A stretch of 12,864 nucleotides of DNA from JABSQH01 sp039177505. Lineage in GTDB: Bacteria; Actinomycetota; Acidimicrobiia; Acidimicrobiales; Ilumatobacteraceae. Shown in pieces: positions 5,711-12,805 of the stretch. The position numbers and the translations under genes were made by a program. The stretch spans positions 1 through 12,864 of the forward strand of contig JBCDFR010000075.1 in NCBI GenBank assembly GCA_039177505.1. The letters run 5' to 3'. Below the pieces are notes generated by a model. The model was not told the DNA's origin, made no database searches, and saw only the letters and a list, made by a program, of their open reading frames with translations. Every line of letters starts with the position of its first letter. Within the stretch, counting starts at the first letter, position 1.

Positions 5711-6919
5711 ATGGCCGACGACGACGTGTCCCCGTTCGATGCTGGCGACGACGACAACCCGTTGGCCGGACTCCCGCTGTTCGGCGATCTGTCGCGGGCC
5801 CTTGCCGGGCAGGGGCCGCTCAACTGGGACGCCGCCCGTCAGTTCGCGTTGCTCTCCGCATCCGGCGGCGGGTTGATGCCCGGTTCATCGACACCGGCAG
5901 TGTCGGGCAACGTCGACCCATCGGTGCGCATTGCCTACGCCGATCTCGCCCGCATCGCTCGGCTGCACGTCGCCGACGTGATGAGCCTCGACGTTCCCGA
6001 TGTCGAGCCTCAGGTGGCGACACCCGAGCAATGGGCACAGCAGACGCTCGAGGCGTACCGGCCGCTCTTCACCGAGCTGGCGACGTCGCTCGGTGGCGCC
6101 GACGATGCCACATCAAGCGATGATCCGATGGCGCAAATGATGGCCGGACTCAGCAAGATGATGGCGCCCGCGATGATGGGAATGAGCGTCGGCTCGATGG
6201 TCGGCGCATTGGCCCGCCGGGCGTTCGGAGTGTACGACCTGCCGATTCCTCGAGCCACACCGGCGATCACCGTCGTCCCGCCCACGATCGACGCCTTCGC
6301 GGCGGAGTGGGAGATTTCGCTCGACGAGATGCGGCTCTGGGTGATCAGCCACGAACTCGCCGGGCTGACGCTGTTCTCCCAGCCGCCCGTTGCCGACCAC
6401 CTGCGCGCTTTGGTGCAACAGCACGTGGGCGCGTTTGCACCCGATCCGTCGGCAGTCACCGACAAACTGACCACACTCGATCTCGACGGTGGCGACCCGA
6501 TCGCCGCGATGCAGCAAGCCTTCGGTGACCCGGAGGTGTTGCTCGGCGCCGTGCAGTCCGACGAGCAGTTGGCGCTCCAGCCACAACTCGACGCCGCGGT
6601 GGCCACCACCATCGGTGTTATCGACTGGGTGGTCGACGCGGTCGCGGTGCGCGTGATCGGCGGCAACGCGTTGCAGATCGCCGAGGCCGTCCGGCGACGC
6701 CGCGCCGACACATCCCCCGACGACGTGTTCGTCGAGCGTCTGCTGGGGATCCGTCTCGGCGCGGAGCAGACCGTCCGCGGCAAGGCGTTCGTGCAGGGTG
6801 TCGTCGACCGCGCCGGCGAATCCGGCCTCGCGCCCCTGTTCAGCGAGGGCGGTGCCGTTCCGACGCCGAACGAGATCGAGGCCCCTGGGCTCTGGATCGC
6901 CCGGGTGACCGGCGAGTGA
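5711..6919 (+). CDS. Zincin-like DUF2342 family protein with degenerate metal site
   Basis: The 402 residues resemble the actinobacterial 'zinc-dependent metalloprotease' family (DUF2342/COG5282, zincin fold). Family features are FGDLSRAL near the N-terminus, a Met/Gly-rich segment (140-165), FGVYDLPIPR (172-181), the helix EWEISLDEMRLWVISHE (199-215), the helix LDAAVATTIGVIDWVVDAV (293-311) and the end ERLLGIRLGAEQTVRGKAFV (342-361) and LAPLFSEGGAVPTPNEIEAPGLW. Active members are expected to carry HExxH and a later metal-binding Glu. Here the motif is HELAG (214-218), missing the second His, and the later helix has ATTIG (298-302) where family members have an acidic residue before Gly. It is thus probably a pseudo-protease with a structural or binding role. 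No signal peptide. The start is supported by a leaderless-type promoter. The 3' end overlaps the convergent MFS gene by 80 bases. Confidence 0.82.
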   Translation: MADDDVSPFDAGDDDNPLAGLPLFGDLSRALAGQGPLNWDAARQFALLSASGGGLMPGSSTPAVSGNVDPSVRIAYADLARIARLHVADVMSLDVPDVEPQVATPEQWAQQTLEAYRPLFTELATSLGGADDATSSDDPMAQMMAGLSKMMAPAMMGMSVGSMVGALARRAFGVYDLPIPRATPAITVVPPTIDAFAAEWEISLDEMRLWVISHELAGLTLFSQPPVADHLRALVQQHVGAFAPDPSAVTDKLTTLDLDGGDPIAAMQQAFGDPEVLLGAVQSDEQLALQPQLDAAVATTIGVIDWVVDAVAVRVIGGNALQIAEAVRRRRADTSPDDVFVERLLGIRLGAEQTVRGKAFVQGVVDRAGESGLAPLFSEGGAVPTPNEIEAPGLWIARVTGE

Positions 6920-8111
6920 CGCGACGCCGGTTCGCGCCTTGCGTCGGCGCCGAGTCAGTTCGCAGGTAGATGCTTGCCGCGGCCGCAGCAACAGCAACCA
7001 CCATCGCCCCAGGACCGACAGTGAGCTGGAGCGCCACGGCGATGAACGCGCCCGCGGCCCACGACAGCTGAAAACGCGTCTCGAACACGGCGAACGCCCG
7101 ACCTCGGTTGGCGCCGGGCGCGTCGCGCTGGACGATCGACTCGAAGCTCAGCCGCCCGACCGACGCGACGAAGTTGAGGGTTCCGGCGAGCAACACGAGT
7201 GCACCGGGACCACCGAGCAGCGCCGCGGCGACCGCCACGACCGCGGCCGCAACCAAGGTCACCGACAGCATCGTCTCTTCGCGCAGTCGACTGCGCAAGC
7301 GCGGCGCCAACGCGTTGCCGATCATGGTCGCCACCGCCGAGACGGCGACGACTGCGCCGAACCAGATGGTGCCGGAATCCTGCGCACGCAACCAGAACGC
7401 CGCGAGGAAGAGCGTGAACCCGACTGCACCACGCAGCACCGTCATGGCGAAGGCGCCGGTGCGGATGCTCGCCGAGTGCAGCTGTCCGACCTCTTCGATC
7501 GCTTCCTGGCGTGTGGCGACCACCTCGGGCGGTAGCCGCGTTGCGGCCACGAACGCAGCGACGAACAGACCGGCGCCATACACCAGCGTCGAGGTCGATC
7601 CGCCGAGCTGCAAGAGCACGCCGGCGGGAACCACCGCAACCGCACCGGTGAGGCCGGAGATCAGGCCCAGCTTCGAGTTGGCTTCGACCAGCTCGGTCTC
7701 CGAACGCACCGTGCTCGGCACGAGCGCTGACTTGCTGACGACATAGGTCTTCTGCAGTACGAGAGAGGCGAACACCAACGGGAACAGCGCCCAGTCGTCG
7801 ACATAGCGCGCCATCAGGATCATCAAAACAACCCGCACCACGGCGACGATCTGGATCACCAGCCGCCTGCCTCCAGCGACACGATCGATCGCCGGCCCAA
7901 TCAGTGGCGCCACGACGAGGAACGGTGTCACGCCGAGCGCGAGGAACAACAACACCCGGCTGCGGGCCGCATCGAGATCGATGTCGAAAAACAGCGAGTC
8001 GGCCAAGGCGACGACCATCGCGGCGTCGCCCGCCATCATCAGTGCATGGGTCAGCGCCAGCTTGCGGAACTTGCTCGGGGGCACCCGGCGCGCCGGCGCG
8101 GCAGCGGTCAC
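6840..8111 (-). CDS. MFS transporter, 12 predicted TM segments
   Basis: Integral membrane transporter of 423 residues from GTG 8111. Hydrophobic segments fit 12 TM helices in two halves of six, joined by a charged central loop (PPEVVATRQEAIEEVGQLHSA, about 208-228 with a few residues' leeway). A motif-A-like loop after TM2 reads GPAIDRVAGGRR. The substrate cannot be told; the layout resembles drug/metabolite efflux MFS proteins. The frame is open upstream into regX3 antisense-free sequence, but that stretch is Arg/Ser-rich and not MFS-like; GTG 8111 is preferred because TAGCAT lies 7 bases before it, implying a leaderless mRNA. The gene starts 31 bases after regX3 on the same strand, so read-through from the phosphate operon is also possible. 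The basic tail (last ~27 residues) is encoded antisense to the 3' end of the zincin-like gene. Confidence 0.88.
   Translation of the reverse strand: MTAAAPARRVPPSKFRKLALTHALMMAGDAAMVVALADSLFFDIDLDAARSRVLLFLALGVTPFLVVAPLIGPAIDRVAGGRRLVIQIVAVVRVVLMILMARYVDDWALFPLVFASLVLQKTYVVSKSALVPSTVRSETELVEANSKLGLISGLTGAVAVVPAGVLLQLGGSTSTLVYGAGLFVAAFVAATRLPPEVVATRQEAIEEVGQLHSASIRTGAFAMTVLRGAVGFTLFLAAFWLRAQDSGTIWFGAVVAVSAVATMIGNALAPRLRSRLREETMLSVTLVAAAVVAVAAALLGGPGALVLLAGTLNFVASVGRLSFESIVQRDAPGANRGRAFAVFETRFQLSWAAGAFIAVALQLTVGPGAMVVAVAAAAASIYLRTDSAPTQGANRRRVTRRSPGRSRAQGPRSRSASERHRPR
6922..6946. terminator. Possible hairpin just after the zincin-like gene
   Basis: CGACGC (6922-6927) and GCGTCG (6941-6946) form a perfect 6-bp stem with a 13-base loop, starting 2 bases after the TGA at 6917-6919. 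It lacks a T-tract and lies inside the C-terminal coding part of the convergent MFS gene, so its role as terminator is uncertain. Confidence 0.25.
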
Positions 8112-8118
8112 GACGCCG

Positions 8119-8124
8119 ATGCTA
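8119..8124 (-). promoter_or_regulatory. Putative -10 element for the MFS gene (leaderless)
   Basis: TAGCAT on the minus strand, 7 bases before GTG 8111, within the 31-base gap after regX3. It suggests that the transporter has its own transcript. No -35 match is apparent. Confidence 0.5.
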
Positions 8125-8142
8125 CGACCGGTCGCTCGCTTC

Positions 8143-8841
8143 TCAGGAGCGTACGTACTTGTATCCGAGCCCGCGAATGGTGACGATGCGCGTCGGCACC
8201 GCCGGGTCGGGCTCGATCTTCGAACGCAGACGCTTGACGTGGACGTCGAGGGTCTTGGTGTCACCGACGTAGTCGCTACCCCACACCCGGTCGATCAACG
8301 TCTCGCGCGGTAGGACACGACCAGCGTTGGCCAGCAGCAGGTGCAGCAACTCGAACTCTTTGAGCGGCAGGGTCAACTCGACGCCGTTGACCGACGCCCG
8401 GTGTTCTTCGGGGTCGAGCTGGACATCGCCGACCTCGAGCGTTCCTGGTGGCATGATCGGCGCGTTCCCGCTCGAATCGGAGCGACGCAGGACCGCCCGA
8501 ATACGGGCGATCAGCTCACGCAGGCGATACGGCTTGGTCACGTAGTCGTCCGCACCGACCTCGAGACCGACGACGGTGTCGATCTCGGCGCTCTTGGCGG
8601 TGACCATGATGATCGGCACCTGTGTTCGCTTCCGTAGCTGCCGACACACGTCGACGCCGCTGACCTTTGGCAGCATCACGTCGAGCAGCACTAGGTCGGG
8701 TTGCACCGAGTCGTAGCGGTCGAGGGCCTCGGCGCCATCGACCGCGATCGCTACATCGAAACCCTCGCGTTTGAGCCCGATCGACAACGCTTCGACAAAG
8801 CTGGCTTCGTCTTCGACGACAAAAATCGTCGCCTCACTCAT
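8143..8841 (-). CDS. regX3: Phosphate response regulator, RegX3/PhoB type (OmpR family)
   Basis: DNA-binding response regulator partnered with SenX3. The 232 residues comprise a receiver domain (1-118) with acidic pocket E10/D11, phospho-acceptor Asp54 (LVLLDVMLP), Thr81 and Lys103 (TKPY, with Tyr100 in DDYVTKP), and a winged-helix domain (about 133-231) with LTLPLKEFELLHLLLANAGRV and LDVHVKRLRSKIE then TIRGLGYKY. All key residues are present, so it should be functional. ATG 8841 overlaps the senX3 stop as ATGA and is preceded by a strong GAGGAGG. In actinobacteria RegX3 activates pst and other phosphate-starvation genes; an autoregulatory loop on this operon is inferred. PhoB/MtrA-type alternatives are less likely given the neighbours. 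Confidence 0.95.
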   Translation of the reverse strand: MSEATIFVVEDEASFVEALSIGLKREGFDVAIAVDGAEALDRYDSVQPDLVLLDVMLPKVSGVDVCRQLRKRTQVPIIMVTAKSAEIDTVVGLEVGADDYVTKPYRLRELIARIRAVLRRSDSSGNAPIMPPGTLEVGDVQLDPEEHRASVNGVELTLPLKEFELLHLLLANAGRVLPRETLIDRVWGSDYVGDTKTLDVHVKRLRSKIEPDPAVPTRIVTIRGLGYKYVRS

Positions 8842-10058
8842 TGCGATGCCTCCTCGGGTGTACGCGCGGCCGCCGACCGTGATGCTGGTGACGATGCTGG
8901 TCCGGTTGCGTCACGGGGCGCGGCGTCGGTGACGAGCAACGACACCGGCAAGCGGAGCACGAAGGTCGAGCCTTCGCCTTCTTGCGATTGCACGCGCACG
9001 TCGCCTCCGTGGTTGTTGGCGACGTGGCGAACGATGGCCAAGCCGAGACCCGACCCTCCGGTCTCGCGGCTGCGTGCTTTGTCCACTCGATAGAAGCGTT
9101 CGAAGATGCTGTCGAGGTCGCGGGCGGGGATCCCCAACCCTTGATCGGCCACCATCAATTCCAGAGCGTGTTCGTCGAGCCGGGTACGCACCTGCACCAC
9201 GCCGCCATCGTGGCTGTACTTCACGGCGTTCTCGACCAGGTTGCCGAGCGCTGACTCGATCTGGCGCTGATCACATCGCAGGTGAATCGATGCGCCCGCA
9301 TCGATGGCCGTCACCGCGATGTCACGCCCGCGGTTCGAGGCCTGCCCCCGAGCGATCGCGGCCGTCACCATCGTGCGCACTTCGACGACCTCCTCGCTGA
9401 GCGTGGAGAACTCGATCTGCGACAGGCGCAGCAGGTCGTCGATCGTGCGCACCGCTCGATGCGACTCGATCACCAGGTGCTCAGAGACCCGAGTGACGGT
9501 GCCGGGATCTGCTTCGTCGGCGAGTGTCTCGGCGAGCACGGCGATTGCGCCGACCGGCGTCTTCAACTCATGGGAGATGTTGGTGACGAAGTCGGTGCGC
9601 ATGGCGTCGGTGCGAATGCGCTCGCTGACGTCTTGCACCGTCGCGACGGCTGCACCGCCCGGGAGTGGTTCGGCAACGACGGCCTGCCACATCTTCGGCG
9701 GTCCCTGCACCTCGATGAGCCGCCGAGCCTGCTGGCCCCGACGCGCCGCATCGAGAATTTCCTCGACCTCCTCGGTGACGAGGATGCCGACATGGGTGCC
9801 GTCGAATGCGCGTGCTGCCCGGTTGCGGTATTCGAGCCGCCCGGTGGAGGCCATCACGATGACGCCGATCTCGAGATGATCGACCGCCTCGCGCAGCACC
9901 AACGCGGTCTCGTCGTCCGGGGTCAGGGCGCGTCCGCCGGGGGGGGTTGGATCGGCGATGGGCGTCACGGTCGAACGCCGACTGCGCGCCACCAGCGCGG
10001 CCACACCAGCGCCGACCGCCAGTCCGAAGAGTGCAGCGAGGATCGAAATCAAAATCAC
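8838..10058 (-). CDS. senX3: Phosphate sensor histidine kinase, SenX3/PhoR type
   Basis: Membrane sensor kinase that phosphorylates RegX3 when phosphate is low, under control of PhoU and the Pst transporter. The 406 residues start with one hydrophobic helix (about 1-24), a basic stop, a Pro-rich linker (33-46), a PAS-like domain (about 52-145), HisKA with NISHELKTP (160-168, phospho-acceptor His163) and an ATPase domain with N-box NLVENAVKYS (273-282), G1 DQGLGI (305-310), F-box ERFYRVD (320-326) and G2 GSGLGL (335-340). An Ala/Ser/Pro-rich tail ends it. The start is GTG 10058, overlapping the phoU stop as GTGA without a clear ribosome binding site, implying coupled translation. There is no large extracellular sensor loop, as in mycobacterial SenX3, consistent with sensing through PhoU rather than a ligand. 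A G8/C8 tract lies in the linker codons. Confidence 0.94.
   Translation of the reverse strand: MILISILAALFGLAVGAGVAALVARSRRSTVTPIADPTPPGGRALTPDDETALVLREAVDHLEIGVIVMASTGRLEYRNRAARAFDGTHVGILVTEEVEEILDAARRGQQARRLIEVQGPPKMWQAVVAEPLPGGAAVATVQDVSERIRTDAMRTDFVTNISHELKTPVGAIAVLAETLADEADPGTVTRVSEHLVIESHRAVRTIDDLLRLSQIEFSTLSEEVVEVRTMVTAAIARGQASNRGRDIAVTAIDAGASIHLRCDQRQIESALGNLVENAVKYSHDGGVVQVRTRLDEHALELMVADQGLGIPARDLDSIFERFYRVDKARSRETGGSGLGLAIVRHVANNHGGDVRVQSQEGEGSTFVLRLPVSLLVTDAAPRDATGPASSPASRSAAARTPEEASQ
8849..8855 (-). promoter_or_regulatory. Ribosome binding site for regX3
   Basis: GAGGAGG on the minus strand, 7 bases before ATG 8841 and inside the senX3 coding end. It is the strongest site in the phosphate operon, so regX3 may be translated more than senX3 from the same mRNA. 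Confidence 0.75.
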
Positions 10059-10771
10059 TGTGTTGGGCCCATCGGAGTCGAGGGCGGATCATTGTCGCTC
10101 TCGGGGTGCGGAAACTCGGGCAGCCACCCGTCGACGATGTAACGAACACGATCGCCGACATTCACTGCGTGGTCGCCGATGCGCTCGTAGAAGCGGGCGA
10201 CGACCGCGAGTTGGACCGCTACCTGCAGGTCGAGCGCGCCTCCGGCATGACTCTCGAAGATCACCTGGATGAACTGCCGATGCAGGTCGTCGAGATAGGC
10301 GTCCATGTCGCGCAACGCAGCCGCGCGCACGGCGCTGTGGTTGAGGTAGGCCTCGGTGGCCTCCTTGTACAGCACCTGCGCCTGCGAGCCCATCTTCTGG
10401 ATCACGCCGCGCACGTTGGCGTCGAGATCGTGGCCGTAAATGCGGCGGGCCGCCTTACAGATGTTGACGCACAGGTCGGCCGAGCGTTCGACGTCGGCGA
10501 TGATCTTGATCGCCGACACGAGCGACCGAAGATCGCCCGCGACCGGAGCCTGCAACGCAATCGCCTCGAAACACTGCTCTTCGAGTCGTACCGATCGGGC
10601 GTCGTAGTCCTCGTCACCGAGGATCAGGTACTCAGCTCCTTCGAGATCCATTTCGAGCAGGACGTCCGTCGCTCGAGGAATCAGCTCGGTAACTCCGGCC
10701 GACATCCTCGCGACCCCGGTCTGGATCTCGTCGAGCTGCTCGTGGAATTCCGCTCGCAGCTCGGTTGTCAC
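10055..10771 (-). CDS. phoU: Phosphate transport/signalling regulator PhoU
   Basis: Cytoplasmic adaptor that links the Pst ABC transporter with the SenX3 kinase and keeps the regulon off when phosphate is plentiful. With GTG 10771 it has 238 residues, typical for PhoU, in two three-helix repeats. Each carries the family's metal-cluster motif E/DxxxD: VERSADLCVN (94-103, Glu95/Asp99) and YERIGDHAVNV (195-205, Glu196/Asp200). The N-terminus TTELRAEFHEQLDEI is a typical PhoU start; the open frame further upstream lies inside pstB and is not PhoU-like. The GTG shares one base with the TAG stop of pstB (TAGTG), and the gene ends overlapping senX3 by 4 bases. The tail after about 217 is Pro/Asp-rich. 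Confidence 0.95.
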   Translation of the reverse strand: MTTELRAEFHEQLDEIQTGVARMSAGVTELIPRATDVLLEMDLEGAEYLILGDEDYDARSVRLEEQCFEAIALQAPVAGDLRSLVSAIKIIADVERSADLCVNICKAARRIYGHDLDANVRGVIQKMGSQAQVLYKEATEAYLNHSAVRAAALRDMDAYLDDLHRQFIQVIFESHAGGALDLQVAVQLAVVARFYERIGDHAVNVGDRVRYIVDGWLPEFPHPESDNDPPSTPMGPTQ

Positions 10772-11637
10772 TAGCCGAACCTGCCAGTCACGTAATCGAT
10801 GGTCGCCTGTTGCGAGGGATTGGAGAACATCGTGTTGGTGTCGTCCATCTCGACGACGTAGCCCGGCTGACCCGTGCCGTCGATCGAGAAGAACGCCGTA
10901 CGGTCCGAGACGCGAGCGGCCTGCTGCATGTTGTGGGTGACGATCACGATGGTGTACGTCGTCTTCAGTTCGTTCATCAGCGTCTCGATCGCCAAGGTCG
11001 AGATCGGGTCGAGCGCCGAACACGGCTCGTCCATCAGGAGCACGTCGGGTTCGACAGCGATCGCCCGGGCGATACACAGCCGTTGCTGTTGCCCGCCCGA
11101 CAGCCCCGACCCGGGCTTGTCGAGGCGATCCTTGACTTCCTCCCAGAGGTTGGCGCCACGCAACGCCTCCTCGACGAGTTCCTCGGATTCCTTCTTTCCG
11201 AGCCGCGCCGAATTGAGCTTCTTTCCGGCGAGCACGTTGTCGGCGATCGACATTGTCGGAAACGGGTTGGGACGCTGGAACACCATGCCAACCCTGCGGC
11301 GCACGGCTACCGGGTCGACGCCCGCGCCGTAGAGATCCTCGCCGTTGAGCGTGACCGACCCCTCGACGTACGCGCCTTCGATCACCTCGTGCATTCGGTT
11401 GAGCGAGCGCAAGTACGTGGACTTACCGCAACCAGACGGTCCGATCAGCGCAGTCACCGAACGCGGCTCGATGTCCATGTTGACGCCTTTCACCGCAAGG
11501 AAATCGCCGTAATAGATGTTGAGATCGCGCGTCTCGATGCGGTTGTCAGCACCCGCAGATGTGATCGCCGACGGCGTCGCTGCGGCGCTCGCCGCCACCG
11601 GCTCGGCGACGGTCTCGGTTTGCAGCTCGTTGGTCAT
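10771..11637 (-). CDS. pstB: Phosphate ABC transporter ATP-binding protein PstB
   Basis: ATPase that powers high-affinity phosphate import through PstA/PstC. The 288 residues carry Walker A GPSGCGKST (66-74), Q-loop VFQRPNPFPTMS (119-130), signature LSGGQQQR (179-186), Walker B VLLMDEP (199-205) and the switch His235 (VTHNMQQA); RPNPFP and CSALDP are typical of PstB. An Ala/Thr-rich extension of about 33 residues precedes the core (DLNIYYGDF from 38), longer than in most PstB proteins. ATG 11637 has GAAAGG 5 bases upstream, which supports the long form. It follows pstA after 82 non-coding bases, the only sizeable gap in the pst run. Confidence 0.97.
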   Translation of the reverse strand: MTNELQTETVAEPVAASAAATPSAITSAGADNRIETRDLNIYYGDFLAVKGVNMDIEPRSVTALIGPSGCGKSTYLRSLNRMHEVIEGAYVEGSVTLNGEDLYGAGVDPVAVRRRVGMVFQRPNPFPTMSIADNVLAGKKLNSARLGKKESEELVEEALRGANLWEEVKDRLDKPGSGLSGGQQQRLCIARAIAVEPDVLLMDEPCSALDPISTLAIETLMNELKTTYTIVIVTHNMQQAARVSDRTAFFSIDGTGQPGYVVEMDDTNTMFSNPSQQATIDYVTGRFG

Positions 11638-11642
11638 GCTGG

Positions 11643-11648
11643 CCTTTC
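11643..11648 (-). promoter_or_regulatory. Ribosome binding site for pstB
   Basis: GAAAGG on the minus strand, 5 bases before ATG 11637. It supports the N-terminally extended PstB over a later start. Confidence 0.6.
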
Positions 11649-11674
11649 GCGTACAGAGATCATGGAGCTCCGCG

Positions 11675-11700
11675 GGATCACGGTGTTCGAGCGGATCACG
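11675..11700. repeat. Short direct repeat in the pstA-pstB gap
   Basis: GGATCACG occurs at 11675-11682 and 11693-11700, 18 bases apart start to start, in the 82-base gap between pstA and pstB. The period does not match the 11-base period of known PHO boxes. It could be a regulator site or chance; I see no promoter or terminator in the gap with confidence. Confidence 0.35.
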
Positions 11701-11719
11701 ATGGGTATGGGACTGTGCA

Positions 11720-12805
11720 TCAACGCAGACCCTTGGGTTTGAGGATGGTCGACAGGACCCTGGCGATCGTGAACAGAATCATGACGATGATGATCAGAAC
11801 GAGAGCGGCCGTCCAGGCCCGTTCCTGTCCTGCTTCGGGCGGAATACCGGGCTGAACGTACTGGTAGTACGTGAACACCGGCAAGGTGGTCATACGGCCG
11901 TCGAACGGGTTCCAGTTGACGCCCTGAGCCAGACCGGCGGTGACCAGCAATGGCGCGGTCTCGCCGATGACCCGGGCGACCGCCAACACCACGCCGGTGA
12001 TGATGCCGGCGATGGCGGTCGGGATGACCACCTTGACGATCGTCTTCCATTTCGGAACCCCGAGCGCGTACGACGCTTCGCGCAGCTCGTTGGGAACGAG
12101 CCGCAGCATCTCCTCGGTGGCACGTACCACGATCGGCACCATCAAGATGGTGAGTGCGGCGGCCGCCGCGAGTCCCGACCTCGTCCCCGGTCCGAAGAGG
12201 ATCTCGAACAGCGCGTATGCCGCGAGACCAGCGACGATCGAGGGGATGCCGGTCATCACGTCGACCATCGATGTGATGCCTTTGGAGAGCCGAGTGCCGT
12301 GGCCGTACTCGACGAGATAGATCGCCGTGAACACGCCGAACGGCACCGAGATCAGCGCTGTGAGCCCAGTGACGAGGAGGGTACCGATGATGGCGTGATA
12401 GGCGCCGCCGCCCTCGCCGACGATGCCGCGCATCGTGTCGGTGAAGAATGTGACGTCGAAACGCGTCAGACCTTCGCTCAGCACGGTCCATACCACCGAT
12501 ACCAGCGGGATAGCCACGATGAGGAACGAGCAGGTGACGATGGCAACCATTGCCCGGTCGGTCGCTTCGCGCTTGCCCTCGACCGCCCGCGCAATGCCGT
12601 AGATCAGTGCGACGTAGGCCAGGACCGACACGATCAGCCAACGCGCCCAGTTTGGTGATGCGCCGTCGATCAGCCAGCTGAGCGCGCCGAGCACGATCGC
12701 TGCCGCGACGATGCCGTAGTGCTGCGCCCTCGACAGTTGGCCGTGGCGCAGACCGCCGGGATCCGGAGCCGGCGCCGTTTCGCGAACGTCGGTTGTGGTG
12801 GTCAT
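11720..12805 (-). CDS. pstA: Phosphate ABC transporter permease PstA
   Basis: Inner-membrane channel subunit paired with PstC. The 361 residues hold the usual six-TM permease core from about 85 on, with the periplasmic-side segment FTDTMRGIVGEGGGAYHAIIGT (121-142), SVPFGVFTAIYLVEYG (153-168), GIPSIVAGL (186-194) and the EAA loop NELREASYALGVPKWKTIVKVVIP (239-262) that contacts PstB, then RVIGETAPLLVTAG (278-291) and TILKPKGLR at the end. Two further hydrophobic segments (about 30-46 and 56-72) precede the core, so the protein is roughly 60-80 residues longer than typical PstA. ATG 12805 overlaps the pstC stop as ATGA and has GGGAG 7 bases upstream, so the long form is well supported. Confidence 0.95.
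   Translation of the reverse strand: MTTTTDVRETAPAPDPGGLRHGQLSRAQHYGIVAAAIVLGALSWLIDGASPNWARWLIVSVLAYVALIYGIARAVEGKREATDRAMVAIVTCSFLIVAIPLVSVVWTVLSEGLTRFDVTFFTDTMRGIVGEGGGAYHAIIGTLLVTGLTALISVPFGVFTAIYLVEYGHGTRLSKGITSMVDVMTGIPSIVAGLAAYALFEILFGPGTRSGLAAAAALTILMVPIVVRATEEMLRLVPNELREASYALGVPKWKTIVKVVIPTAIAGIITGVVLAVARVIGETAPLLVTAGLAQGVNWNPFDGRMTTLPVFTYYQYVQPGIPPEAGQERAWTAALVLIIIVMILFTIARVLSTILKPKGLR

Noticed and set aside
8133..8151. CGCTC/GAGCG inverted repeat after regX3 as terminator
   Set aside because: Five base pairs, no T-tract, and it overlaps the regX3 stop; not enough to call.
8112..8264. Longer MFS protein starting inside regX3
   Set aside because: The added 51 residues are Arg/Ser/Thr-rich and not MFS-like; the TAGCAT box supports GTG 8111.
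9282..10142. Long + strand open frame antisense to senX3
   Set aside because: Shadow of a well-identified kinase gene; Arg/His/Asp-rich composition typical of antisense frames.
10772..11077. N-terminal extension of PhoU into pstB
   Set aside because: The extra 102 residues are antisense-like/out-of-frame pstB sequence rich in Arg and Asp; GTG 10771 gives a normal PhoU length and start.
10765..12658. Long + strand open frames antisense to pstB and pstA
   Set aside because: Shadows of two unambiguous transporter genes; no family motifs.
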